The notes under the pieces were generated by a model that searched no databases, was not told the origin of the DNA, and worked only from the letters and a program-made list of their open reading frames with translations. From positions 2,496,001 through 2,560,000 of the forward strand of contig NZ_CP047030.1 in NCBI RefSeq assembly GCF_009796825.1: a stretch of DNA of 64,000 bases. Reading direction: 5' to 3'. The position numbers and the translations under genes are program-made. Shown here in pieces: positions 44,148 to 52,795 of the stretch. Numbering within the stretch: position 1 is the first letter of the stretch; each line of letters starts with the position of its first letter. Source of the stretch: Algibacter sp. L3A6. GTDB lineage: Bacteria; Bacteroidota; Bacteroidia; Flavobacteriales; Flavobacteriaceae.

Positions 44148-45392
44148 TTAGTACCAGCGTTTTTTCTTCTTTTTAGAAGCTTCACTTTTTCTACCTTTTT
44201 TATGCTTGCTGCCTCCTGTTTTTTGAGACTTATGCACTATTGGCTTTGCTTTTGGATCTAAAGGGTAAGGATGATCGTCTATAACATCAAGTTGCATTTG
44301 TATAAGTTGTTGTATAGCGAGTACATAGCTTTTTTCATCGGCAGAACATAAAGAATATGCTATACCTGCTTTTCCTGCTCTAGCCGTTCTACCAATGCGG
44401 TGTACATAAGTTTCAGGTATATTTGGTAAATCGAAATTTACAACAGCATCTAAATCACTAATATCAATACCACGGGCAGCAACATCTGTAGCAATTAAAA
44501 TATTTACTTCGCCTTTCTTAAAACGTAATAAGGCATCTTGTCGAGCAGTTTGACTTTTATCACCATGAAGACTTTCTACTTTATAACCATTTTTAGATAA
44601 GGTTTGTTCAAGTTTTTCTACACCAAATTTAGTACGTCTAAAAATGATGATGTTTCCTTTAATAGTATTGCGTAGTAGGTGTAAACCTAATTCTATTTTA
44701 TTTTGTTTTGGTACAAAATAGAGTAGTTGGTTTACGTTTTTTGAAGTAGAAGAGTTTTGTGCAACTTCTACACGTTCTGGCTCGTTTAATATCGTGTTTG
44801 CCAATTGCTCTACCTTATAAGGGATAGTTGCAGAAAACAATAAAATTTGTTTTTCGCTGGTGCAAAGGCGGGCTACTTTTTTAACATCGTCAATAAAGCC
44901 CATGTCTAGCATTAAATCGGCTTCATCTAAAACAAGTGTTTCTACATAATCTAAATTTAAAGCATCTTGTTTATGTAAATCTAGTAAACGTCCAGGTGTA
45001 GCAATTAGAATGTCTATACCTTTTTTTAACACGTCCTTTTGAGGTTCGATAGGTGCACCGCCAAAAATAACAGAGGTTGTTAAGTTTGTATATGTGCTAT
45101 AGGTTTTAAAGTTATTCTCTATTTGAATAGCCAACTCGCGAGTAGGACTAATAATTAAAGCTTTAATTTTTTTACCTTTTTTAGGAGCTTCTTGGTTATT
45201 AAATAAGCGCTGTAAAATAGGGAGCGCAAAGGCAGCCGTTTTTCCTGTTCCTGTTTGTGCAGAAACAATGACGTCTTTTCCTTCTAAAACCAAAGGGATG
45301 GTTTTTTCTTGTACCAAGGTTGGATTGTCGTAACCTGCTTCGGCAACGGCTCTTAAAATTGGGCGATTTAATTGTAAGTCTTTAAATGACAT
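44148..45392 (-). CDS. DEAD-box RNA helicase
   Basis: 414 aa. All core motifs are visible: Q motif near LQLNRPILRAVAEAGYDNPT, I AQTGTGKT, Ia PTRELAIQ, II DEAD, III SAT, V ARGID, VI HRIGRTARAG. The C-terminal ~35 residues are strongly basic (KKGRKSEASKKKKKRWY), a likely RNA-binding tail. It probably acts in ribosome assembly or cold adaptation, as in RhlE-like relatives, but the target is not knowable here. It is followed on the same strand by nothing close; the MOSC gene lies upstream (42 bases). Confidence 0.93.
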   Translation of the reverse strand: MSFKDLQLNRPILRAVAEAGYDNPTLVQEKTIPLVLEGKDVIVSAQTGTGKTAAFALPILQRLFNNQEAPKKGKKIKALIISPTRELAIQIENNFKTYSTYTNLTTSVIFGGAPIEPQKDVLKKGIDILIATPGRLLDLHKQDALNLDYVETLVLDEADLMLDMGFIDDVKKVARLCTSEKQILLFSATIPYKVEQLANTILNEPERVEVAQNSSTSKNVNQLLYFVPKQNKIELGLHLLRNTIKGNIIIFRRTKFGVEKLEQTLSKNGYKVESLHGDKSQTARQDALLRFKKGEVNILIATDVAARGIDISDLDAVVNFDLPNIPETYVHRIGRTARAGKAGIAYSLCSADEKSYVLAIQQLIQMQLDVIDDHPYPLDPKAKPIVHKSQKTGGSKHKKGRKSEASKKKKKRWY

Positions 45393-45409
45393 GTATTAAT
45401 AATTTGCTA

Positions 45410-45417
45410 CAAAGATA
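45410..45417 (-). promoter_or_regulatory. -7 box (TATCTTTG) for the DEAD-box gene, minus strand
   Basis: The complement of 45410-45417 reads TATCTTTG, 17 bases before the helicase ATG, just past the stop codon of the upstream MOSC gene. No TTG is at the ideal -33 distance. Confidence 0.4.
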
Positions 45418-45434
45418 CTATAAACCGCTTCAGC

Positions 45435-46070
45435 TTATTTTAAATATGCAGCTAATTTGTTTCTTTTTTTCTCCGGAAGGGCATCATTTTCTATAGCGCG
45501 TTTCAGTAAATCTTGGTCTTTTTCTTTAGCGTATAGCAATTGATACATTTGGGTTATGGTTAAAGAGTTTTTAGCTTCTTCTTGTAAAACCATACGGTCT
45601 CCTGTTTTTACAAAACCTTCTTTTAGTACTCTAATATAAGAGCCTGGAAATCCATGGTCTATAAATGCCTTAAGTATATTTTGGTCATTAAATTTCACAC
45701 CCAATTTAAAACAAGGTTCACGAGGTTGCGTTATTTGTACTAAAGCGTCTCCTATTTTATATATGTTGCCTACATAAATTTCCGATTCATCGAAATTAGA
45801 AACGGTTAAGTTTTCTCCAAACATACCCCAATTCCATTCTAAATCGGGGTAGCGTCTTTTCCAATAATCATAATGTTTTTCAGAAAAAAGGTAACAAGCT
45901 TTAAATAAACCACCATGATATTTTCTATCGGTTACTTCATCGTTATCCACATCGGTTTTGCCAAGAAAAATAGGAGAGGCCGTTGGTGTTTTATAAATAC
46001 CAGTAACGACTTCCTTTTTGTTCCAAATTATTGTTGTTGGTTTAGCAAGGTTGGTGGCAATAATTTTCAT
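45435..46070 (-). CDS. MOSC-domain protein (YiiM-like)
   Basis: 211 aa. The MOSC core is clear: DRKYHGGLFKACYLF (~48-62), WGMFGENLTV (~82-91) and the conserved Cys in QPREPCFKLG (~115-124), which in this family can hold the molybdenum cofactor or carry sulfur. YiiM relatives reduce N-hydroxylated compounds. The C-terminal ~55 residues match the 3-alpha extension. A role in detoxifying N-hydroxylated bases is a family inference. Confidence 0.88.
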   Translation of the reverse strand: MKIIATNLAKPTTIIWNKKEVVTGIYKTPTASPIFLGKTDVDNDEVTDRKYHGGLFKACYLFSEKHYDYWKRRYPDLEWNWGMFGENLTVSNFDESEIYVGNIYKIGDALVQITQPREPCFKLGVKFNDQNILKAFIDHGFPGSYIRVLKEGFVKTGDRMVLQEEAKNSLTITQMYQLLYAKEKDQDLLKRAIENDALPEKKRNKLAAYLK

Positions 46071-46244
46071 AATTAATAAAACGAATTTATGTTTTGTTAG
46101 TAGATGCGTTACGAATTTACTCTAATTTTAATAAGCTTACAAATAAGGTGCGATTTATGTAATTAAGTCAAAATAATCAAAGGTTTACTGAGTATTGCCA
46201 AAATCAAATGTTAAATTTGTTCGAATAACTTTAGATGTATATTT

Positions 46245-47252
46245 ATGAGTCAAGTAATCACCTTTGGAGAAGTTTTAATGCGTATTTCACCTCGTGGACA
46301 CAAAAAATTTATTCAATCTAACATGGTTGAATTTTATTTTGGAGGTACCGAGTTAAATGTGGGTATTTCCATTGCTAATTTTGGAGGTAATGTGAGGCAT
46401 ATTAGTGCGGTATCCGACGATTTTATTGGAGAAACGGCATTGTCTTATATTAATAAATTTGGTGTAGATACCTCGTCTATAAGTTTATCTAAACGTCCGT
46501 TAGGTGTTTATTTCTTTGAAGTAGGGGCTGTAATGCGCCCAAGTAATATTTCGTATAATCGTTCACATTCTTCGTTCTCAGAGATTTTACCTTCTATGGT
46601 GAATTGGGAACGTGCTTTAGACGATGGAAAATGGTTTCACTGGACGGGAATTACACCTGCATTAACACAAGGAAGTTTTGATACTTTAAAACAAGGGTTA
46701 ATTTTAGCAAAAGAAAAAGGACTTACTATTTCTGCCGACCCTACATATAGAAGCGGATTATGGAAATATGATAAGGATCCAAAAGAAGCTTTAACAGAAT
46801 TACTTCATTATTCTACCATTTTTATAGGTGGTATAAATGAAATAAATGAAGTTTTGGGTACTGAATATAATTACTCTAACGAAGCTTTTATTGAAGCGAG
46901 TAAACAATTAATAAAAGAATTTCCTTCTATAGAAAAAGTTTGTGATAAAATTAGGACTTCCGTAAACGCATCTTGGCATAAAATACGTGCTAGAATGTGG
47001 AATGGTGTTGAATTTAGAGAAACCGAAGATTTAGATATTACACACGTTGTAGATAGAATAGGTACAGGAGATGCTTTTGCAGCTGGACTTATTTATGGTT
47101 TACAGAAACTAGACGATGATTATAAAGCCATTGAATTTGCAAGTGCTGCCTGTGCTTTAAAACATACATACGAAGGTGATGTAAATTTAGCAACAGTAAA
47201 AGAAGTGATGGGGATTTTAGGTGGAAACAAATCGGGACGTTTAACTAGATAA
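46245..47252 (+). CDS. PfkB-family sugar kinase (2-keto-3-deoxygluconate kinase-like)
   Basis: 335 aa, ribokinase/PfkB fold. The N terminus VITFGEVLMRISPRG with FYFGGTELNVGISIANFGG (~30-48) is the KDG-kinase-like substrate region; the C-terminal PfkB signature DRIGTGDAFAAGLIYG (~270-285) has the catalytic Asp. KdgK phosphorylates 2-keto-3-deoxygluconate from alginate, pectin or Entner-Doudoroff routes. No alginate or uronate genes are adjacent (KDPG aldolase is absent), so the substrate is tentative. Confidence 0.85.
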   Translation: MSQVITFGEVLMRISPRGHKKFIQSNMVEFYFGGTELNVGISIANFGGNVRHISAVSDDFIGETALSYINKFGVDTSSISLSKRPLGVYFFEVGAVMRPSNISYNRSHSSFSEILPSMVNWERALDDGKWFHWTGITPALTQGSFDTLKQGLILAKEKGLTISADPTYRSGLWKYDKDPKEALTELLHYSTIFIGGINEINEVLGTEYNYSNEAFIEASKQLIKEFPSIEKVCDKIRTSVNASWHKIRARMWNGVEFRETEDLDITHVVDRIGTGDAFAAGLIYGLQKLDDDYKAIEFASAACALKHTYEGDVNLATVKEVMGILGGNKSGRLTR

Positions 47253-47314
47253 TGTTGGATTTTATTCTGAATGAAATAAAATAAGAATACTTATTTATAA
47301 TATAAAATGCTAAT

Positions 47315-47343
47315 AGGCTGCTCTTTGGAGTGGCTTTTTTTTG
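47315..47343 (+). terminator. Terminator of the sugar kinase gene
   Basis: GCTGCTC pairs with GAGTGGC around TTTG (two G-T wobbles) and is followed by eight T. Confidence 0.6.
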
Positions 47344-47400
47344 TTTCTAAGGCGAATTGATTTATTGGATTTCTTAATTATTTGAAGGGTATTGAGAGAA

Positions 47401-47416
47401 TATGATAATTATCATA
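47401..47416. promoter_or_regulatory. Perfect 16-bp palindrome, Fur-box-like, before the TonB gene
   Basis: TATGATAATTATCATA is a perfect palindrome ending 49 bases before the ATG. It contains GATAAT/ATTATC half-sites like the Fur box. A TTTTTGC sequence typical of -7 sites follows at ~47423, so the palindrome lies where a repressor could block the promoter. Confidence 0.5.
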
Positions 47417-47465
47417 GTTGATTTTTGCTAATTACAATAATTTTATAGTATCAAAATAAGTAGTC

Positions 47466-48197
47466 ATGGAAGTTAAAAAGAACCCACAATTAGAAATTGG
47501 TCGTAATAGCAGTTTATATTTCGCTATCGGACTTAATTTGATGTTATTCTTGTCTTGGCAAGCCTTAGAATTTAAGACTTACGATGCGCAAGATGAAATT
47601 GCAATGGATGTTTTAGACATGGAAGTAATCTATGAGGACGATATTCCTATTGTAAAAGCAGCTACACCTCCTCCTCCAGCAGCAGCTCCGGTTGTAATTA
47701 CGCAAACGATTGAGGTAGTAGAAGACCTAGTAGATATTGAAGAAACTGTTTTCGAAAGTACAGAAACAGGACAAGATGATGCCATCTCAGAACACATTGT
47801 TGCAGTAGGCGATGTTATTGTAGAGAAAATAGAAGAAGAAGTAGAGGTTGCCTTTGCTGTAATTGAAGATGTACCTATTTTTCCTGGATGCGAAGGTTTA
47901 GACAAACAAAAAACTAAAGATTGTTTTCAGAAAAAAATGCAAGAACACGTGGTTAAAAACTTTACTTATCCACAAGCCGCATTAGATATGGGAATTCAAG
48001 GTCGTGTATCAGTCATCTTTATTATAGATTCTAAAGGTGTTACTACTAATATTCGTTCTAGAGGTCCGGATAGAATTTTAGAAACTGAGGCAGAGCGTAT
48101 TATTGGTAAGTTACCAAAAATGCAACCAGGTAAACAACGCGGCAAACCAGTAAAAGTAGCTTATGCCGTGCCAATATTCTTTAAGTACGAGGGCTAA
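47466..48197 (+). CDS. Energy transducer TonB
   Basis: 243 aa. One N-terminal membrane helix (~17-37), a periplasmic linker starting with a Pro/Ala stretch (ATPPPPAAAPVV) and rich in Glu/Val, then a C-terminal TonB domain (~150-243: FTYPQAALDMGIQGRVSVIF, then VKVAYAVPIFFKY). It couples inner-membrane proton motive force to outer-membrane TonB-dependent receptors. ExbB/ExbD are not adjacent. The upstream palindrome suggests metal-responsive control. A terminator follows. Confidence 0.92.
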   Translation: MEVKKNPQLEIGRNSSLYFAIGLNLMLFLSWQALEFKTYDAQDEIAMDVLDMEVIYEDDIPIVKAATPPPPAAAPVVITQTIEVVEDLVDIEETVFESTETGQDDAISEHIVAVGDVIVEKIEEEVEVAFAVIEDVPIFPGCEGLDKQKTKDCFQKKMQEHVVKNFTYPQAALDMGIQGRVSVIFIIDSKGVTTNIRSRGPDRILETEAERIIGKLPKMQPGKQRGKPVKVAYAVPIFFKYEG

Positions 48198-48222
48198 TAA
48201 TAAAAGTCATCTAGTTATAGTC

Positions 48223-48259
48223 AAGCAGTCTAAAATATTTTTTAGGCTGCTTTTTTTTT
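48223..48259 (+). terminator. Terminator of the TonB gene
   Basis: AAGCAGTCTAAA pairs with TTTAGGCTGCTT (one G-T wobble), followed by nine T. Confidence 0.85.
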
Positions 48260-48366
48260 GTAAATTACAATTCAGCATAAAAAAAATACAGTTGGGTAAT
48301 TCAATTTTAAAAAACTCATAGTTCTGTTCGATATTTGTAGTATCAATAATCAAAACACGAACAATT

Positions 48367-48426
48367 ATGGAACAGAGTATTATTAAAATTAGAGGTAGCG
48401 ATTTAAAACTGATTACTAAAATTTAA
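48367..48426 (+). CDS. Possible 19-aa leader ORF upstream of the histidine kinase
   Basis: An ATG-initiated frame of 19 codons (MEQSIIKIRGSDLKLITKI) ends at TAA 26 bases before the kinase start. A possible -7 box (GATATTTG) lies about 35 bases upstream of its ATG. It could be a leader peptide or a small basic protein; its size alone cannot distinguish it from chance. Confidence 0.3.
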   Translation: MEQSIIKIRGSDLKLITKI

Positions 48427-48452
48427 GCAAACCAATCTATTAAAAGCAAAGC

Positions 48453-49787
48453 ATGACAAAATCAATAAAATATATTTTAATCACTTTTATCTTAGGGTGT
48501 TTGGTGTTTTTAATTGGAAGTTATTTATACAATGGGTTCGAGTATAAAACTTTTAACGATTTACTAACCAGTTTTGTTTTTTATCAGCTTTACGCTTTTG
48601 TTTTAGGGTATTCAAATATGTTCTTTTTCGATTACCTCGAACAGAAAAACTGGAAACGAACCGATTATCTAAAACGTATAGGTATTGGTATTGCCGGATC
48701 TACAGTAATAACACTAGTTGGTCTCTTTATTATGCGTGCGGTAACAAACGTTTTTTATTTCGGAAACACCTTTAGTGTTTTTTTAGCCAATCAAAAATGG
48801 CAAAATTATCAGTTTGGTTTATGGATCACATTAACCATTGTTATTGGGTTTCACGTGGTGTTTTTTTACAACCGCTATCAGCAAAACCGAATAAAAGAAC
48901 AACAGGTAATCGCAGGTACAGCAAGTGCTAAGTTCGATGCTTTAAAAAATCAATTAGATCCACATTTTCTGTTCAATAGTTTAAATGTATTAAGCAGTTT
49001 AATAGAAGAAAACCCGGTAAATGCTCAAAAGTTTACAACCTCATTATCTAAAGTATATCGTTATGTTTTAGAGCAAAAAAGTAAAGAATTAGTAACCGTT
49101 AACGAAGAACTTAAATTTGCGAAAACCTATATGTTACTGCTTAAAATGCGTTTTGAAGACAGTATAGTTTTCACAATGCCAGAAACAGCTCAAAACCCAG
49201 AAAGCAAAGTGGTACCGCTATCTCTGCAACTATTATTAGAAAACGCGGTAAAGCACAACATGGTAACAAGTAGTAAACCATTGCATATTAAAATTTACGA
49301 AAGCAACGGAAATCTGGTAGTAGAAAATAATCTACAACCCAAACAAATAGTAAAAAAGAGTACAGGTGTAGGTTTAAATAATATTAAACAGCGCTACAAA
49401 CTCTTAACTAGTAAAACAATACACATTAATCAACAAGCGAGCACCTTTGCGGTAAGCATCCCGATGCTCACAAAAAAAACAACAATCATGCACACACATA
49501 AATCACAAATAAACGATCAATATTTACGCGCACGCAACCATGTAGACGAGTTAAAAAGTTTTTATTACAGCCTTTTATCCTACTGTTTGGTAATTCCTTT
49601 TTTAGTATTTGTAAATTATAAAACCTTCTGGAACGTACAGTGGTTCTGGTTTCCCATGTTTGGTTGGGGTATAGGTTTATGTATTCATGCCTACAGAGTA
49701 TTCGTGAAGAATGGCCTTTTTGGCAGAAACTGGGAAAAGCGCAAAATGGACGAGTTTATGCGTAACGAACAAAATAAATGGAACTAG
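48453..49787 (+). CDS. LytS-type sensor histidine kinase fused to a 2TM domain
   Basis: 444 aa. Four N-terminal helices (~6-27, 40-62, 77-96, 122-141). His_kinase domain with phospho-acceptor His171 (QLDPHFLFNSLN), N box LLLENAVKHN (260-269) and G box STGVGLNNI (303-311). From ~350 a second module begins: a 2TM domain (357-444) with YLRARNHVDELKSFYYSLLS, two helices and a KMDEFM...KWN end. The join follows an A8 run (49472-49479) and an in-frame ATG at 49488. The expected partner is the LytTR regulator at 50421. Signal sensed: unknown. Confidence 0.9.
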   Translation: MTKSIKYILITFILGCLVFLIGSYLYNGFEYKTFNDLLTSFVFYQLYAFVLGYSNMFFFDYLEQKNWKRTDYLKRIGIGIAGSTVITLVGLFIMRAVTNVFYFGNTFSVFLANQKWQNYQFGLWITLTIVIGFHVVFFYNRYQQNRIKEQQVIAGTASAKFDALKNQLDPHFLFNSLNVLSSLIEENPVNAQKFTTSLSKVYRYVLEQKSKELVTVNEELKFAKTYMLLLKMRFEDSIVFTMPETAQNPESKVVPLSLQLLLENAVKHNMVTSSKPLHIKIYESNGNLVVENNLQPKQIVKKSTGVGLNNIKQRYKLLTSKTIHINQQASTFAVSIPMLTKKTTIMHTHKSQINDQYLRARNHVDELKSFYYSLLSYCLVIPFLVFVNYKTFWNVQWFWFPMFGWGIGLCIHAYRVFVKNGLFGRNWEKRKMDEFMRNEQNKWN

Positions 49788-49822
49788 AATTTAGTTTTTT
49801 ACAAACCTTTAAACAAAACATC

Positions 49823-50149
49823 ATGGAAAGAATAGACAATAATAACAATACCGATTTTGAAAAAGAAGACGCTTACCTACGTGCCGAAAAACGAATAAAA
49901 GAGCTTAAAGGCTTTTACTCGCATGCCTTTTTCTACGTTGTAATTAATTTCTTTTTAATAGGTATGGTAGCCTTTAATTCAGGGAGCGATTTATGGAGTT
50001 TTGGAACCTTTAGCACTGCTTTTTTCTGGGGTATTGGCTTATCTTTTCATGCTTTAGGTGTGTTTGGTAAAAATGCCTTATTCAGTAAAAGTTGGGAAGA
50101 ACGTAAAGTTCGAGAATACATGCAAAAAGATGAAACCAAATGGGAATAG
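49823..50149 (+). CDS. 2TM-domain membrane protein
   Basis: 108 aa from the ATG at 49823; an ATG at 49778, overlapping the kinase end, would add 15 residues. It matches the C-terminal module of the preceding kinase: a basic amphipathic start (YLRAEKRIKELKGFYSH), two helices (~35-55, 63-80) and a SWEERKVREYMQKDETKWE tail. In flavobacteria such 2TM proteins cluster with LytS/LytTR pairs. A sensory-accessory role is inferred only from this. Confidence 0.8.
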   Translation: MERIDNNNNTDFEKEDAYLRAEKRIKELKGFYSHAFFYVVINFFLIGMVAFNSGSDLWSFGTFSTAFFWGIGLSFHALGVFGKNALFSKSWEERKVREYMQKDETKWE

Positions 50150-50179
50150 TATTTAAAAAGCTCAGATTAATTAATTTGA

Positions 50180-50325
50180 GCGTTACCCAAGGGTCGGGCT
50201 TTCCGCTATATCTTTTTTGGGTTAGGGTTTAAATAAAGAGTTGTTGACTCAAAACAGAAGTCTTATTTTTTAAGTAAGTATCGTTTTAAAACACCAAAAA
50301 AGGATGCCGCATCAATCCCTAACGC
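50180..50325 (+). repeat. GCGTTA-bounded intergenic element, copy 3
   Basis: Begins GCGTTACCCAAGGGTCGGGC and ends GCATCAATCCCTAACGC. Inside, ATCTTTTTTGG near the left pairs with CCAAAAAAGGAT near the right (one bulged G), forming a long central stem around a ~75-base AT-rich insert. It separates the 2TM gene from the LytTR regulator and has no ORF. Confidence 0.78.
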
Positions 50326-50420
50326 GGGCCAATTAACAAGGTAAAGTATCAATTAAAATGATGTCATGTGTGTTAGCAGAAATAATATGTTATCATTAAT
50401 CAGAATATAAAAACAAACCT

Positions 50421-51176
50421 ATGAAAGTCATTATTATAGAAGACGAAAAACCATCAGCACGCCGACTTCAACGTCAACTAAAAGTATTAAATATTGAAGC
50501 CGAAACCATGCTTCATTCCGTAGAAGAATCGATTGAATGGTTTCAAAATAATCCACATCCCGATTTAATATTTTTAGATATTCAATTAAGCGACGGACTT
50601 TCATTCGAAATCTTTGAAACTGTGGAAATTAAAAGCGCTGTAATTTTCACCACAGCTTATGATGAGTATGCTCTGCAAGCCTTTAAATTAAACAGCATTG
50701 ATTATTTGTTAAAACCCATTGACGACGACGATTTAGAGGTTGCCGTAAAAAAGTATAAAGAACGTGCACCGCAAAAACAAGGCGTTACCTTAGATTTCGA
50801 CGACATTAAAAAATTACTTGTCAACCCAATAGATCGCGTTTATAAAAAGCGCTTCTCTATAAAAGTAGGCCAGCACCTAAAACTTATTAATATAGATGAT
50901 ATTGAATGTTTTTATAGCGAAAACAAAGGCACTTATGCGCATACTACAGAAGGTAGAAATTACCTGTTAGATAGCACGCTAGATCAATTAGAAGACGAGC
51001 TAGAACCACAAACCTTCTTCCGTATAAATCGAAAATTCTTTGTAAACATTAATGCCATAAAAGATATGGTGAGTTACACCAATTCGAGGTTACAAATTAA
51101 GTTACGGTCTTACAACGAGCAAGATGTTATTGTGGCACGCGAGCGCGTAAAAGATTTTAAAACCTGGTTGGAGTAG
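50421..51176 (+). CDS. LytTR-family response regulator
   Basis: 251 aa. Receiver domain 1-115: acidic pair Glu7-Asp8, phospho-Asp53 (FLDIQLSDG), conserved Thr77/78 and Lys98 (LLKPIDD). Then a LytTR DNA-binding domain ~145-251 (RFSIKVGQHLKLINIDDIEC, FFRINRKFFVNINAI). It regulates genes by binding direct repeats in promoters. The sensor is most likely the LytS-type kinase at 48453, although a repeat element and ~270 bases separate them, so it may have its own promoter. Confidence 0.93.
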   Translation: MKVIIIEDEKPSARRLQRQLKVLNIEAETMLHSVEESIEWFQNNPHPDLIFLDIQLSDGLSFEIFETVEIKSAVIFTTAYDEYALQAFKLNSIDYLLKPIDDDDLEVAVKKYKERAPQKQGVTLDFDDIKKLLVNPIDRVYKKRFSIKVGQHLKLINIDDIECFYSENKGTYAHTTEGRNYLLDSTLDQLEDELEPQTFFRINRKFFVNINAIKDMVSYTNSRLQIKLRSYNEQDVIVARERVKDFKTWLE

Positions 51177-51206
51177 AGTTTATCTTGAAAATAAGATAAG
51201 CTTAAG

Positions 51207-52529
51207 TTATTTCGTTATTAAATCAATCGTTTTAACAATATCACCATTGTAAACAATCTCTAAAGTTGCTTTTTTATTAGATAGTTTTCCAAGGTGTTTA
51301 ACCTCAATGTTAAATGTGGAGTTAGCATCTACTAAAAAGTGCTCAGTTTTAGATTCTATTTTATAATTATCTTTTCCTGTACCTGTAATTTTAATAGCAC
51401 TAATAAAACTACCTGTATTACCCTTTTTATTTTTAACGGTAATAGATGTATTACCATTTGTTTGTACTTTTATTTGTTTAGGAGTAACGAGTTCCGAAGC
51501 AGTTAGGGTTTTTCCTTTAGGTTTGTCCTTATTATATACCTCCATGTTAAGTTGTCTGCCGCCAGCTCGCTTTGGAGATCCGGCCGCAATATAAATACCT
51601 TCACCAGATAAAATAGCTTGAGAGCCATGTCGAGGGTAAAGCATTGGTGCTTTATTTGTCCAAATCCCAGTTTCAGGATTATAGGCTTCTACAATTTTAA
51701 AAGCAGGACCTTTTTTCTCGCCTTCGCCACCCATAACATACAACTCGTTGTTAAAAGCCATGATGCCTGGCGCAGCTCTAGGTGTTGGTAAATTATTTTT
51801 TAAAGTAGACCATGTTTTTGTGTCAAAATTATAAGTGTCCACAACATCAATTAAGGGAGAAAAAACACCGCCTTCTCCACCAGACTTTCTACCTCCAGCA
51901 GCATAGAGTGTATTACCGATAACTGCGGCATGAAAGTGATCTCTTTGTTGAGATGCATTTTGTAAAACCGTCCAGGTGTTTGTTTTGGGATTATAGGTGT
52001 CAAACCAATTTACGTAACCACCATCATGGCCTATGGTATTCCCTCCAATTAAATAAAATGCATTGTTGTAAACAACTAAACCTGCACCTCCACGTCTTCG
52101 GTTTTCTGGAATTTCAGGACCTTTTATCCATCTATCGGTTGGTGGATGGTATAGCCAAATAGCCTCTTCAGGTATTTCTTTAGGAAAAGCGTTGGTTTTA
52201 AATGCACCAATAACCCAAACAAAACCTTGATACAAGGTCGCCTGAAAGTGGTTAAACTCTTTTGGCGCTTTAGTGGTTGCCTTTTTCCAGGTGTTATTTT
52301 TAAAATTGTATAATTCTAACGTTTGCGCAGATTCTCTTCCTCCAAAAAGTATAAAGTTATCACCGGCTTGCACAAAAGAGCATTCGTGTCGTGCAGTATA
52401 GTTTTCATCTTCATCTTTGTCAATCCATTGATCTGTAATTTTTTTTGAAGTTTGTCCGTTCATTAAAATGGGAGCCAAACAAAACACAAAATAGGCTAGA
52501 AGGTTTCTAGAGGAATCAATTTTCTTCAT
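51207..52529 (-). CDS. Secreted kelch-repeat protein
   Basis: 440 aa. A signal peptide ends ILMNGQ (~25). Residues ~45-335 contain about six kelch blades, each with a GG pair and a W (for example NFILFGGRESA, AFYLIGGNTIG, TLYAAGGRKSGG, ELYVMGGEGEK), forming a beta propeller. The last ~100 residues are a single beta-sandwich domain (FISAIKITGTGKDNYKI). No catalytic residues are evident and no T9SS C-terminal signal is seen. Function unknown; possibly glycan or protein binding in the periplasm or outside. Confidence 0.82.
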   Translation of the reverse strand: MKKIDSSRNLLAYFVFCLAPILMNGQTSKKITDQWIDKDEDENYTARHECSFVQAGDNFILFGGRESAQTLELYNFKNNTWKKATTKAPKEFNHFQATLYQGFVWVIGAFKTNAFPKEIPEEAIWLYHPPTDRWIKGPEIPENRRRGGAGLVVYNNAFYLIGGNTIGHDGGYVNWFDTYNPKTNTWTVLQNASQQRDHFHAAVIGNTLYAAGGRKSGGEGGVFSPLIDVVDTYNFDTKTWSTLKNNLPTPRAAPGIMAFNNELYVMGGEGEKKGPAFKIVEAYNPETGIWTNKAPMLYPRHGSQAILSGEGIYIAAGSPKRAGGRQLNMEVYNKDKPKGKTLTASELVTPKQIKVQTNGNTSITVKNKKGNTGSFISAIKITGTGKDNYKIESKTEHFLVDANSTFNIEVKHLGKLSNKKATLEIVYNGDIVKTIDLITK

Positions 52530-52665
52530 AATTTAAAAATAAAACACATTGCTGATTTTCAAATTTAAGAATAACTAATACTGTTAGGAAATATTATCCT
52601 GAGTTTTAGCGAAAAATAATAGCTTGTTAGTAAGAGTATTATGTACGTGTTTTTATATTCTGAAA

Positions 52666-52709
52666 AGAGCACGCTATGCTCTAAGTTAGTTCGGTTTAAA
52701 ATTACCGAA
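52666..52709. other. Two adjacent hairpins in the kelch-DUF2892 gap
   Basis: AGAGCA-CGCTA-TGCTCT (52666-52682) and TTCGGT-N8-ACCGAA (52690-52709) are consecutive perfect stems in a 266-base gene-free gap. Neither has a long T-run. The rest of the gap shows nothing. Confidence 0.3.
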
Positions 52710-52795
52710 AAACTTAAAAGATCTATTTAAACAGGGAATGTAAGTTGAAAAAAGATAAAATGAGAGCGAGTAAATTTAAAAAGGTCTCGTAATAC

